NCBI RefSeq assembly: GCF_031846505.1
Contig: NZ_JAVRHP010000003.1
Coordinates: forward strand, 25,538 to 89,537
Length of the DNA: 64,000 nucleotides
Origin: Autumnicola edwardsiae
GTDB taxonomy: Bacteria > Bacteroidota > Bacteroidia > Flavobacteriales > Flavobacteriaceae
Direction of reading: 5' to 3'
Both the position numbers and the translations under genes were made by a program. The notes under the pieces are model-generated. The model saw only the letters and a program-made list of their open reading frames with translations. It made no database searches and was not told the origin of the DNA. Below, piece after piece: positions 18,064-26,699 of the stretch; the stretch's first letter is position 1; every line of letters begins with the position of its first letter.

Positions 18064-18092
18064 AGTTTTTATTTTTTAATCATAAATATTTT

Positions 18093-18671
18093 TCACCTTT
18101 GGGTGTAGGTGCCCTCAAGGGTTTTTTTGCCATACATGGCATAATCTATAGCTAATTCTCCGTTTATCGTGAAACCTTTCCAGTCCAGGTCCAGGTTCCC
18201 GTTTGATCCTGCTGTTATCACTGCAAGAGGGACATCTTTATCAAATTGTTCCCAGGGCAAATCCTCATTTGTGTTCTTTTCTGAAGGTCCTACGTAAAAG
18301 ACTTTAATTTCATCTCCGGATTTAACAAAGCGAGAATTGATATAAATCTTATCTTCGGATAAACACAATTCTTTATTTTCTGAGAAATTAAACTCCAGAC
18401 AATAGCAGCTGCAAGCATTGTCTTGCTGTTGATCTGTCTTTATGTACAAATTTCCCTCCAAATTACCCAAAGGGTCTGTTTCTGAGTCAGGAGTAATAGT
18501 TTCCGGTGCAGTCTCTATAGTGTCTCCTGCTTTTTTACCATTTTTGCCACTGTCGGCAGAGGTGTACTCTTTCTTTGGACTTTTGTCTTCTATTTTCTCT
18601 TTGTTTTCTGGCTGGTCTTTACAGGCAAACACAGAAAGTATTAGAAGGAAACCCAGGATTTTTGCTTTCAT
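18093..18671 (-). CDS. Lipoprotein of unknown function
   Basis: A 192-aa protein with a lipobox (LSVFAC, Cys17), then a Lys/Glu/Ser/Thr-rich linker to about residue 70 and a globular domain with a cysteine cluster (NACSCYC) and KVFYVGPSEK. I do not recognise the family. It lies directly upstream of the lipoprotein MsrA on the same strand, so a shared envelope-redox role is possible; the clustered cysteines would fit, but this is inference. Confidence 0.65.
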   Translation of the reverse strand: MKAKILGFLLILSVFACKDQPENKEKIEDKSPKKEYTSADSGKNGKKAGDTIETAPETITPDSETDPLGNLEGNLYIKTDQQQDNACSCYCLEFNFSENKELCLSEDKIYINSRFVKSGDEIKVFYVGPSEKNTNEDLPWEQFDKDVPLAVITAGSNGNLDLDWKGFTINGELAIDYAMYGKKTLEGTYTQR

Positions 18672-18762
18672 GACAGGATTTTATGTAATTTAAAGATAAC
18701 TTTTTAGAAAGTTAATTGTGTAAAAGAGATGTTAATCCCCTATTCCAAAAGCTTTGAGAAAT

Positions 18763-18791
18763 AAAAAAGCTGCCGGATTTCCGACAGCTTT
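18763..18791 (-). terminator. Rho-independent terminator of the zinc-ribbon-like gene
   Basis: On the minus strand AAAGCTGTCGG pairs with CCGGCAGCTTT (one G-U pair), loop AAAT, followed by six Ts. Confidence 0.85.
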
Positions 18792-18815
18792 GTTAATTTG
18801 TATTTTTCGAAAATT

Positions 18816-19595
18816 TTAGAACCTATTAAAAAGTCCATCCATTTTTTCCTGCTCTTCCTTAGCTAATTCTTCGTCAACCAGGATTCGGCCGCTATGTTCA
18901 TCTGTGATAATTTTTTTTCTACCTGCAATTTCCATGATTACCTGCGGCGGAATGGTAAAATAAGAACCTCCTGAAGCACCACGTTCTACGGGAACAATGG
19001 CAAGACCATTTTTAACATTGGTTCTTATTCTCTTGTAAGCTTTTACAAGGCGTTCTTCAATGTCTTGCTCGTATTCTTTAGACTTGTCAATAAGTGCCTG
19101 CTCTTCCTTCTCGGTTTCAGCAAGGATCTCGTCCAGCTCATTTTTTTTATGCTCAAGATGCTTTTTTCTTTCATCAAGGCGTTCTGTGGTCTTAGAAATA
19201 ACCTCTTTTTTCTGTTCGATCTGGGCTTTATATTCTCTAATATTCTTTTCTGCAAGCTCAATTTCCAGCTCCTGAAATTCCACCTCTTTGCTCAATGCAT
19301 TGAATTCGCGATTATTACGAACGTTTTTTTGTTGCTCAGAATATTTTTTCATCGCGGTTTTTGACTCATCAATAAGGTTTTTCTTAGTTTTGATGTCATT
19401 CTCGATTACTTCAATATCGGCATCTAATTTTTCCAAACGTGTGTTCAATCCTGCTACCTCGTCTTCCAAATCTTCAACTTCCAGAGGAAGCTCGCCTCGT
19501 ACGTTTCGTATTTCGTCAATTCTGGAATCAACTAACTGAAGATCGTACAATGCTCTTAACTTCTCTTCTACAGTAACATCGTTTTTTTTTGCCAT
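18816..19595 (-). CDS. CdsZ/DUF164-type coiled-coil protein with degenerate zinc ribbon
   Basis: A 259-aa protein with a long coiled coil (about 15-190) followed by the compact C-terminal domain normally called a C4 zinc ribbon. The domain is recognisable by GGSYFTIPPQVIMEI and SGRILVDEEL, but all four cysteine positions are replaced (RGASGGS and ITDEHSG instead of C-x2-C pairs). It probably acts as a structural or nucleic-acid-associated adaptor. It starts 2 nt after the nif3-like gene ends, a pairing seen in many bacteria. Confidence 0.85.
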   Translation of the reverse strand: MAKKNDVTVEEKLRALYDLQLVDSRIDEIRNVRGELPLEVEDLEDEVAGLNTRLEKLDADIEVIENDIKTKKNLIDESKTAMKKYSEQQKNVRNNREFNALSKEVEFQELEIELAEKNIREYKAQIEQKKEVISKTTERLDERKKHLEHKKNELDEILAETEKEEQALIDKSKEYEQDIEERLVKAYKRIRTNVKNGLAIVPVERGASGGSYFTIPPQVIMEIAGRKKIITDEHSGRILVDEELAKEEQEKMDGLFNRF

Positions 19596-19597
19596 AG

Positions 19598-20692
19598 TTA
19601 TATATACTTGATAGGATTGGTGTTTGTATCTGCTAAAATAAATGCAAAATTACGAATTTTTTTACTAAGAAAAGAATATAGTAAATCTTTTGTGAACTGC
19701 TCACTTTCGTAATGCCCAATATCTGCTAAAATCAGTTGTTTTTCAGCTTTATAGAAGTCGTGGTACTTTAAATCTGCAGTAACGTATACGTCTGCTCCGG
19801 CATGTTTTGCGTTCTCAATAGCAAAACTTCCGCTGCCACCCAGGACAGCCACCTTTTTAATCGTTTTGCCCAGGAGTTCAGAATGTCTTACTATACCTGC
19901 ATTAAAAATTTCCTTAACAGATTTCAGAAATTCTTCTTCGGAAATTTCCTTTTCTAGCTCGCCAATCATGCCCATACCAAGGTGTTGATGTTGGTTTTCC
20001 AGCGTGGTCACCTCATAAGCAACTTCTTCGTAGGGATGATTTTTAAATAGTGTCTGAAGGATTTTAGATTGCAGGTGCGCAGGGAAAGTTATTCCTATTT
20101 GCGTTTCTTCTTCAAAATGAATTTTCCCCTTTTGTCCAACAGCAGGATTGGCATCATCATTAGGTTTAAAACTACCTGAACCCGACACGTTAAAACTGCA
20201 ATTATCGTAATTACCTATGCTCCCTGCTCCGGCTTCAAAAAGGGCAAATCTCAGTTCTTCGGCATTTTTATTTGGAACAAAAGTGGTTAGTTTTTTAATG
20301 CTGTTTTTCCGCGGAATTAAAATTTTCCGGTTGGCCAGGTTCAGTTTTTTAGCAATCATATCGTTAACGCCTTTGTACTGGTTATCCAACGCAGTATGGA
20401 TCGCATAAATAGCAATATTGTGTTGAATTGCCTTTATAACAGTGCGTTCCACATAATTTTTTCCATTTAATTTCTTCAATCCTGAAAAAATAATAGGATG
20501 GAAGCTTATAATCAAATTGCAATTTTTAGCGATAGCTTCATCTACAACCTCTTCAAGAGTATCTAAAGTAATTAAAGCACCCGTAGCTTCTGTTTCGGCA
20601 TCGCCTACCAATAATCCAACGTTATCAAAATCTTCAGCATAATTTAAAGGGGCAAATTCTTCTATGTGTTGTATAATCTCCTTTATAAGCAT
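19598..20692 (-). CDS. Nif3-like dinuclear metal centre protein (YqfO family)
   Basis: A 364-aa protein of the Nif3 family, with the N-terminal NIF3 half, an inserted PII/CutA-like domain (about 125-230) and the C-terminal NIF3 half. Likely metal ligands include His65 in IISFHPIIFSG and the closing DIGHYESEQF. The family forms toroidal hexamers; members have been linked to GTP cyclohydrolase-like activity, but the cellular role is unsettled. It is co-transcribed with the zinc-ribbon-like gene and divergent from lpxK. Confidence 0.9.
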   Translation of the reverse strand: MLIKEIIQHIEEFAPLNYAEDFDNVGLLVGDAETEATGALITLDTLEEVVDEAIAKNCNLIISFHPIIFSGLKKLNGKNYVERTVIKAIQHNIAIYAIHTALDNQYKGVNDMIAKKLNLANRKILIPRKNSIKKLTTFVPNKNAEELRFALFEAGAGSIGNYDNCSFNVSGSGSFKPNDDANPAVGQKGKIHFEEETQIGITFPAHLQSKILQTLFKNHPYEEVAYEVTTLENQHQHLGMGMIGELEKEISEEEFLKSVKEIFNAGIVRHSELLGKTIKKVAVLGGSGSFAIENAKHAGADVYVTADLKYHDFYKAEKQLILADIGHYESEQFTKDLLYSFLSKKIRNFAFILADTNTNPIKYI

Positions 20693-20774
20693 AATTTCCT
20701 ACTTTTGAATACTTTTTTAGTGGCAATGAGCCTAAATTAGCGTCTTTCAAAGATAAATATTATACCTTGGTTTT

Positions 20775-21779
20775 ATGGCTATATTCAGAAAATTACTATT
20801 CCCCTTTTCTCTGGTTTATGGCGGTGTAACAAGGGCCAGGAACGAACTTTACAATCGGAAAATCCTGAAATCTGAGAAATACGAGCTGCCCGTTATTTGC
20901 GTGGGAAACCTTAGTACAGGTGGTACCGGAAAATCTCCTATGATAGAATACCTTATAAAACTTATTAATTCTGAATATAAAGTGGCGACACTTTCCCGTG
21001 GCTACAAAAGAAAGACCACCGGATTTTGGCAATTATCGGGCACAGAAACTGCGGAAGACGTGGGGGACGAGCCACTGCAGTTTAAAAGAAAATTCCCCAA
21101 TGCTATTGTGGCCGTAGACGCCCATAGAAGAAACGGAATTGCAAACCTGATGAGTACGGGGGCTGAAGTTATTTTGCTGGATGATGCTTTTCAACACCGA
21201 AGGGTAGAGGCGGGATTAAATATTTTGTTAAGTTCTTACAGTAATCTATACGTCTCGGATCTCATTTTGCCTGCCGGAAATTTACGGGAATCCAGGCGCG
21301 GAGCAGGAAGAGCAGATATTGTTGTTGTGACAAAGTGCCCGCAGAACATTGAAAAGGTGGAGATGGAAAGGATTAGTAAATCTCTTAAACTGAAAAAAAA
21401 TCAAAAATTATTCTTTAGCTATATCTCTTATGCTGAAAAAATAATTTCAAAAGATTCTGAACTCACGCTGGACCGGTTGAAAGACAAAGAATTTGTTTTA
21501 GTTACGGGAATAGCAAATCCAAAACCGCTTACAGAATATCTGAAGAAAAAGGGTTTCAAATTCCGGCATTTAAAATTTCCAGATCATCATCATTTTAAGG
21601 AAAGTGAAATTGAAAATCTGCTTCGTGAGAAGATGGTTCTAACTACAGAAAAAGACTATGTAAGGCTAAAGGAACGGCTTTCTCCTTCAAAATTATATTA
21701 TCTGCCAATTGAGACTAAATTTGTTGAAGATGAAGAAAAATTCAATAGGGAAGTGGTAAGCTTTGTAAAAACAAAATGA
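20775..21779 (+). CDS. lpxK: Tetraacyldisaccharide 4'-kinase
   Basis: A 334-aa membrane-associated kinase that phosphorylates the lipid A precursor disaccharide-1-phosphate at the 4' position. The P-loop STGGTGKSP is at about 47-55, and LLDDAFQHRR (about 137-146) is the LpxK signature; LVTGIANPKPL and TEKDYVRL follow. An N-terminal amphipathic segment (FPFSLVYGG) anchors it to the inner membrane. It shows the organism makes lipid A and is therefore Gram-negative. Confidence 0.96.
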   Translation: MAIFRKLLFPFSLVYGGVTRARNELYNRKILKSEKYELPVICVGNLSTGGTGKSPMIEYLIKLINSEYKVATLSRGYKRKTTGFWQLSGTETAEDVGDEPLQFKRKFPNAIVAVDAHRRNGIANLMSTGAEVILLDDAFQHRRVEAGLNILLSSYSNLYVSDLILPAGNLRESRRGAGRADIVVVTKCPQNIEKVEMERISKSLKLKKNQKLFFSYISYAEKIISKDSELTLDRLKDKEFVLVTGIANPKPLTEYLKKKGFKFRHLKFPDHHHFKESEIENLLREKMVLTTEKDYVRLKERLSPSKLYYLPIETKFVEDEEKFNREVVSFVKTK

Positions 21780-21806
21780 GGCGCTTTCGCACCTCATTTT
21801 TATTTT
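21776..21806 (+). terminator. Rho-independent terminator overlapping the lpxK stop codon
   Basis: ATGAGGCGC (21776-21784) pairs with GCACCTCAT (21789-21797) with one mismatch, loop TTTC, followed by T-rich sequence. The TGA stop codon (21777-21779) is part of the stem. Confidence 0.75.
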
Positions 21807-21876
21807 GGCTAATTCAAACTATATTATTTTAATATAACCCGAGTAACCTATTATTTTCAAAGCTCATGCCAAACTT

Positions 21877-24108
21877 TTAGGTAGTAGCTTTTGCACTGGC
21901 AGCGAGATACCTGTTGATTTTATGAAAGAATTCTTCTGTTTTGTACGGTTTTGGGATGATATCATTAAAACCATTGAGGTAAAATTCATCTAGGTTCTCG
22001 TCAAGGGTAACTGCAGTTAATGCTATTACAGGTATTTCCTTATTGAATTTCCTGATTTCGATAGTTGCCTCAATACCGCTTATTCCCGGCATATGGATGT
22101 CCATAAGGATTAGGTCAAAATGATTGTTCTGAACTTTATCGATTGCAATGGTACCATTATCTGCAACATCACAAATCACCTTATTTTTCTCGAGAATTTT
22201 TCTCGTGATCATTTGGTTGATCTTGTTATCCTCGACAATTAAAATACGCTTATCAATCATAATATCATTAGAAAGTGCAACAGGCTTTTCTTCTTTTGGG
22301 GTTTGAGCAGTTATTGCAGGATTTTCAAGAGCTTCAAATTTTAATTCAAAGGTGAATTTTGAACCTTTTCCTAAGTCGCTTTCCAGAGTAATCTCACTGT
22401 TTAACAAGCTTAAAAGATTTTTTACAATAGATAAGCCCAGACCTGTTCCTCCAAATTTTCTGTTTATCTGCGTGGAGCCCTGTGTGAAGTTTTCAAAAAT
22501 TGCTTTTTGTTTTTCTTTGCTGATTCCTTCACCATTGTCTTTAATTTGGAAAGAAAGATAAACAGTTTCGTTCAGCTGTTTTAGTTTGTATACGCTTATC
22601 CAGATATCCCCGTTTTCAGTAAATTTGATGGAGTTGCCTATTAGATTAATAAGGATTTGAGAGATCTTAAGCGGGTCTCCTTTTAATTTAGTAGGGATGG
22701 AATCATCAAAGCTAAGATGTATACTGGTGTTTTTCTCGTCTGCAGAATTTTTTAAAGCAACAAGTACATCTGAAATTCTTCTTTTTAGATTAAAAGTTGT
22801 GGACATTACTTCAACTTTATTCGCCTCCAGCTTGTTTAGATCAAGGATATTGTTAATGAGTGAAAGCAGGTATTCTCCCGAGAACTTAAGTGAATTAAGA
22901 TGTTCCTTTTGATTTTCTGTAGGGCTTTCTTCCAGTAACAGGTGGGTGAGACCGGTTACAGCGTAGAGCGGAGTCCGTAACTCGTGCGTTATGGTACTCA
23001 AAAATTGTGCTTTTGCGAGGGACGCTTTTTCTGCATTTTCCTTTGCAAGGGTAAGTTCTGTGTTCTTTTTCTGAAGCAGATCATTAGCCCGTGCTCTAAG
23101 GTTATTATTTTTATATAACGACAAAGTCAGCAGCGATAAAATCGTAATGAGCGCTACACTTAAAATCGTGGTGAGCTTATTTACCTTTAGCGACTTTTCC
23201 TGCTCGGCATTTTGTAATGTTAACGCACTTAAAGTATTTTTTAAAGCATCCTGTCCGTACCTGCTGTTCACTTCCCGGGCCAGTTCCGCTTCATTCATAT
23301 TATAAATGGAATCTTTTATCTCATAACTTTCCTTAAGATAAGCAAGAGCTGTATCTGGTTGCTTATTAACTTCGTGAATTGCGCTTAACCTTCGGTTACC
23401 ACTAATCATCATTCCTGCAAAACCATTCTCATAAGCAAGATCCAGTGCTTTCCTGGCACTTTCTTCAGCCTTGCCAAGATCGCCAAGGAATAGATGGGCA
23501 GAAGACCTGTAATAGTTTAGGCGGCTTTTCTCATACTCATTTTCACTATTGCTCAGGTAAATTTCTGCGTTCCTGAAGTGGGTTAAGGCATCTTCATAAT
23601 CATCCCCGCGATGGAGGGAAAGGACTCCGCGGTTGAGCGCGACCAGGCCTAATTGTTCCCTGTTATCACTGTCATATATATTTTCTGCCCGATCAAGATA
23701 ATCCTGAGCTTCTGAAAATTTTTTCTGAAGATCCAGGATTTTGGCGTACTGGATATAGCTATAGGCCAGCCCAATGTCGTCACCAATTTCCTTTTGGATC
23801 GCAATTGCATTCTTTATATGTGTATTTGCACTTTCATATTCGTGCTTAATGTATCTTAAATTCGCAAGAATATTACTTGATAAGGCAGTATATCGTTTGT
23901 GATTAATACTCCTGGAGAGCACTATGGAAGAATCCAGCTTTGTGATCGCATCATCAAAATTGTACCTGAAAATAGAGGATTCCGCACCACTAAGTAACTG
24001 CTGAATTTGATCACTTATTTCATCTTCATCTTTTACTTCCCGATCCTGAAAAGCAAAGGTGTAGGAATAAAAGAAGGAAATAAAAATGATAAGGCTTAAG
24101 TTCTTCAT
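21877..24108 (-). CDS. TPR-containing hybrid sensor histidine kinase/response regulator
   Basis: A 743-aa signalling protein. Domains in order: signal peptide (1-19), periplasmic tetratricopeptide repeats (about 30-290), one transmembrane helix (about 310-330, LTTILSVALITILSLLTL), a coiled coil, a HisKA domain with phospho-acceptor His375 (THELRTPL), a HATPase domain (NLIGNSIKFTENGD, GTGLGLSIVKNLL) and a C-terminal receiver with Asp670 (LILMDIHMPG). The REC domain suggests phosphorelay or autoregulation; no separate DNA-binding partner lies beside it. Input signal unknown. Confidence 0.95.
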   Translation of the reverse strand: MKNLSLIIFISFFYSYTFAFQDREVKDEDEISDQIQQLLSGAESSIFRYNFDDAITKLDSSIVLSRSINHKRYTALSSNILANLRYIKHEYESANTHIKNAIAIQKEIGDDIGLAYSYIQYAKILDLQKKFSEAQDYLDRAENIYDSDNREQLGLVALNRGVLSLHRGDDYEDALTHFRNAEIYLSNSENEYEKSRLNYYRSSAHLFLGDLGKAEESARKALDLAYENGFAGMMISGNRRLSAIHEVNKQPDTALAYLKESYEIKDSIYNMNEAELAREVNSRYGQDALKNTLSALTLQNAEQEKSLKVNKLTTILSVALITILSLLTLSLYKNNNLRARANDLLQKKNTELTLAKENAEKASLAKAQFLSTITHELRTPLYAVTGLTHLLLEESPTENQKEHLNSLKFSGEYLLSLINNILDLNKLEANKVEVMSTTFNLKRRISDVLVALKNSADEKNTSIHLSFDDSIPTKLKGDPLKISQILINLIGNSIKFTENGDIWISVYKLKQLNETVYLSFQIKDNGEGISKEKQKAIFENFTQGSTQINRKFGGTGLGLSIVKNLLSLLNSEITLESDLGKGSKFTFELKFEALENPAITAQTPKEEKPVALSNDIMIDKRILIVEDNKINQMITRKILEKNKVICDVADNGTIAIDKVQNNHFDLILMDIHMPGISGIEATIEIRKFNKEIPVIALTAVTLDENLDEFYLNGFNDIIPKPYKTEEFFHKINRYLAASAKATT

Positions 24109-24148
24109 TTGGGCTTGTAAAGTAGCAACTTAACGGAGTTAAATATAG

Positions 24149-25156
24149 TTAATTATCATTAATCAAGGTAATTAAATTCAAAAGTCTGTAGGAATAACCT
24201 ATTTCGTTGTCATACCACCCAATTAACTTCACCATTTTTCCACCTATAACAGAGGTCATTTGCGAATCGAAAACACAGGAAGCGCTGTTTCCAAGAATAT
24301 CCACTGAAACTATAGGATCTTCAGTATAACTCAAGATTCCCTTTAAATTTGTTTTAGAAGCTCGTCGGAAGATCTCATTAACCTCTTCGATCGTCGTTTC
24401 TTGCTTTACATTCAGTGTCATATCTGTTAAAGAACCATTCGGTACCGGAACCCTTATTCCGCAGCCACCAATAACATCACTTAGTTCCGGAAAGATTTTA
24501 GTTAAAGCCTTTGCTGCACCCGTAGTTGTGGGAATAATGGACTGAGTTGCTGCCCGGCTGCGCCTAAGATCGCGGTGTGGTTTATCGTGGAGGCTTTGGT
24601 CTGATGTAAAAGAATGTACCGTGGTAATATATGCCTGCTCAACTCCAAAATTTTCGTGGATAAGCTTAAGCATAGGAGCCGCATTGTTAGTGGTGCAGGA
24701 GGCATTAGAAATTATCTTCTCTGTGCCATCAAGAATATGATCATTCACTCCTAAAACGACCATTTTTATTTCTGAATCCTCCGGGGGAACCGAAAGTATA
24801 ACTTTCTTAACACCCGGTTTTAAATGTTGTTCAAGATCTTTAGAAGACTTAAACTTTCCTGAACAATCTATTACGTAATCTACATGATAATTATCCCACG
24901 GAATCTCCCGCGGATGACTGTAGTTTAAAACAGCGGTAGTTTTGTTTTTTATGGTAATCCTGGAGTTCTCCCCTGTAACTTCTTCTGAAAGTTTGCCGTG
25001 TATGCTGTCATACTTCAGCAAGTGGGTGAGCGTCTCAGCATCGGCAATATCGTTTATTGCCACCACGTTAAAGTCGGGATGATTAATTAGCAGCCGGAAT
25101 AAACTACGTCCTATTCTTCCAAACCCGTTAATGGCAATATTAGCCGGTAAAGCCAT
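24149..25156 (-). CDS. gap: Glyceraldehyde-3-phosphate dehydrogenase, type I
   Basis: A 335-aa NAD-dependent glycolytic enzyme. The nucleotide fold NGFGRIGR is at 10-17, the catalytic Cys154 in SNASCTTNNAAP, and the closing GWYDNEIGYSYRLLNLI is diagnostic. LPANIAINGFG at the N-terminus is slightly longer than in many homologues. It starts 18 bp after lipA ends on the same strand. Confidence 0.96.
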   Translation of the reverse strand: MALPANIAINGFGRIGRSLFRLLINHPDFNVVAINDIADAETLTHLLKYDSIHGKLSEEVTGENSRITIKNKTTAVLNYSHPREIPWDNYHVDYVIDCSGKFKSSKDLEQHLKPGVKKVILSVPPEDSEIKMVVLGVNDHILDGTEKIISNASCTTNNAAPMLKLIHENFGVEQAYITTVHSFTSDQSLHDKPHRDLRRSRAATQSIIPTTTGAAKALTKIFPELSDVIGGCGIRVPVPNGSLTDMTLNVKQETTIEEVNEIFRRASKTNLKGILSYTEDPIVSVDILGNSASCVFDSQMTSVIGGKMVKLIGWYDNEIGYSYRLLNLITLINDN

Positions 25157-25174
25157 AGAATTGGTAAGCGTTAA

Positions 25175-26053
25175 TTAATTGATGTGTTTTTGTGCTTTAT
25201 AGGATGAACGGACCAATGCACTGCTTTCAACATGACGAAAACCAAGATCCAGTCCTATTGCTTCGTACTTTCTAAATTGATCTGGGGTGATAAACTGCTT
25301 TACAGGAAGGTGCTTCTTACTGGGCTGTAAATACTGTCCAATGGTCACAACGTCTACACCAACACTTCTTAGGTCGTGAAGTGATTGTATCACTTCTTCT
25401 TCCTTTTCTCCAAGACCAAGCATAATACCAGATTTTGTCCGGTTAATTCCCTGATCTTTGAGATATCTCAGGACCTCTAAGCTGCGTTCATATTTCGCCT
25501 GAATCCTAACTTCCCGGGTGAGCCTTTTTACAGTTTCCATGTTGTGCGAAACCACTTCCGGCATTACCTCTACAATGCGGTCAATATTTCTCTCGTTCCC
25601 CTGAAAATCAGGAATTAAAGTTTCTAAAGTAGTCTCTGGATTCATCCTGCGAATGGCCTTTACGGTTTCTGCCCAGATAATGGATCCCATATCTTTAAGG
25701 TCATCACGGTCTACGCTGGTAACTACAGCATGCTTTATTCCCATTATTTTAATAGAGCGGGCTACTTTTTCAGGCTCGTCCCATTCTACAGTATCCGGTC
25801 TTCCGGTTTTTACGCCACAAAATCCACAGGAACGTGTACAGACATTCCCCAGGATCATAAAAGTGGCTGTTCCTTCACTCCAGCATTCACCCATGTTAGG
25901 GCAACTTCCCGAGGTACAGATCGTATGCAGATCATACTTGTCTACTAAACTGCGTAATTCTGTATATTTCTTACCGGTTGGAAGTTTTACTCTCAGCCAT
26001 TTTGGCTTAGCTTGTGGCTTCGGTTTTACGGGTGTGATAGTGTCTGTACTCAT
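25175..26053 (-). CDS. lipA: Lipoyl synthase
   Basis: A 292-aa radical-SAM enzyme that inserts two sulfurs into octanoyl chains on 2-oxoacid dehydrogenases and GcvH. Both cluster motifs are present: Cys46/51/57 (CTSGSCPNMGEC, auxiliary cluster) and Cys72/76/79 (CTRSCGFC, SAM cluster); RSSYKA at the C-terminus carries the conserved Ser. It has its own -7 element upstream. Confidence 0.97.
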   Translation of the reverse strand: MSTDTITPVKPKPQAKPKWLRVKLPTGKKYTELRSLVDKYDLHTICTSGSCPNMGECWSEGTATFMILGNVCTRSCGFCGVKTGRPDTVEWDEPEKVARSIKIMGIKHAVVTSVDRDDLKDMGSIIWAETVKAIRRMNPETTLETLIPDFQGNERNIDRIVEVMPEVVSHNMETVKRLTREVRIQAKYERSLEVLRYLKDQGINRTKSGIMLGLGEKEEEVIQSLHDLRSVGVDVVTIGQYLQPSKKHLPVKQFITPDQFRKYEAIGLDLGFRHVESSALVRSSYKAQKHIN

Positions 26054-26070
26054 AGCAAAATTCTGTTGTT

Positions 26071-26078
26071 CAAAGATA
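26071..26078 (-). promoter_or_regulatory. -7 element of lipA
   Basis: On the minus strand this reads TATCTTTG, an exact TAnnTTTG match, 17 nt before the lipA start. No clear -33 element. Confidence 0.5.
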
Positions 26079-26126
26079 CGATATTATAGGAAACTGCATA
26101 AATTAGACAGTATAGAGTTGCATTCC

Positions 26127-26699
26127 TTACTCGTGTTTTCGATCTTCAATAATTTCTGAAAGCAGCTTCCTGGCCCTCAGGAGTTTGATCTTAACATTAT
26201 TCATTGGCTCATCAAGGCTTTCCGCAATTTCTTTGTAGGATTTCTCCTGAAAATACCTCAGGTTAATAACCTGCTGATAATGTGGTTTTAACTCTTTAAT
26301 ATCTCTTAAAAGTTGCGCAAGATTCTGTTCGCTTATAAGTTTGTCTTCTATTGAAGGAGTTTCATCTGCAATGGCATATACCTTATCTTCATCATGGGTG
26401 CTGGTTTTTGACCGGATAGAAGATTTTTTTTTCCTTATAAGATCTACATGAATATTCTTCGAAATCGCTATAAGCCAGGTGCTGAAAGAGTAGTTTTCGT
26501 CAAAAGTATCAATTTTATTGAAAGCTTTGGAAAATGTCTGGATACTGATATCTTCAGCTTCATACTCATTCCTGGTTTTCTTTAACTGAAAACCATAAAC
26601 ATCGTTCCAGAAAGTGTCCATGAGATAATTAAATGCAGCCTGGCTGCCGCCTTTAGCTTCCCTGATTTTTACAAGGAGCCTTTCCGGTTTTATTTCCAA
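26127..26699 (-). CDS. RNA polymerase sigma factor, ECF subfamily
   Basis: A 190-aa sigma-70-family protein with region 2 (FNYLMDTFWNDVYGFQLKKT...DISIQTFSKAFNKIDTF) and region 4 (HYQQVINLRYFQEKSYKEIAES, then MNNVKIKLLRARKLL helix-turn-helix). The reading frame has only a TTG start (26697-26699), which overlaps the end of the glycosyltransferase gene, indicating translational coupling. No anti-sigma factor is adjacent. Confidence 0.9.
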   Translation of the reverse strand: MEIKPERLLVKIREAKGGSQAAFNYLMDTFWNDVYGFQLKKTRNEYEAEDISIQTFSKAFNKIDTFDENYSFSTWLIAISKNIHVDLIRKKKSSIRSKTSTHDEDKVYAIADETPSIEDKLISEQNLAQLLRDIKELKPHYQQVINLRYFQEKSYKEIAESLDEPMNNVKIKLLRARKLLSEIIEDRKHE

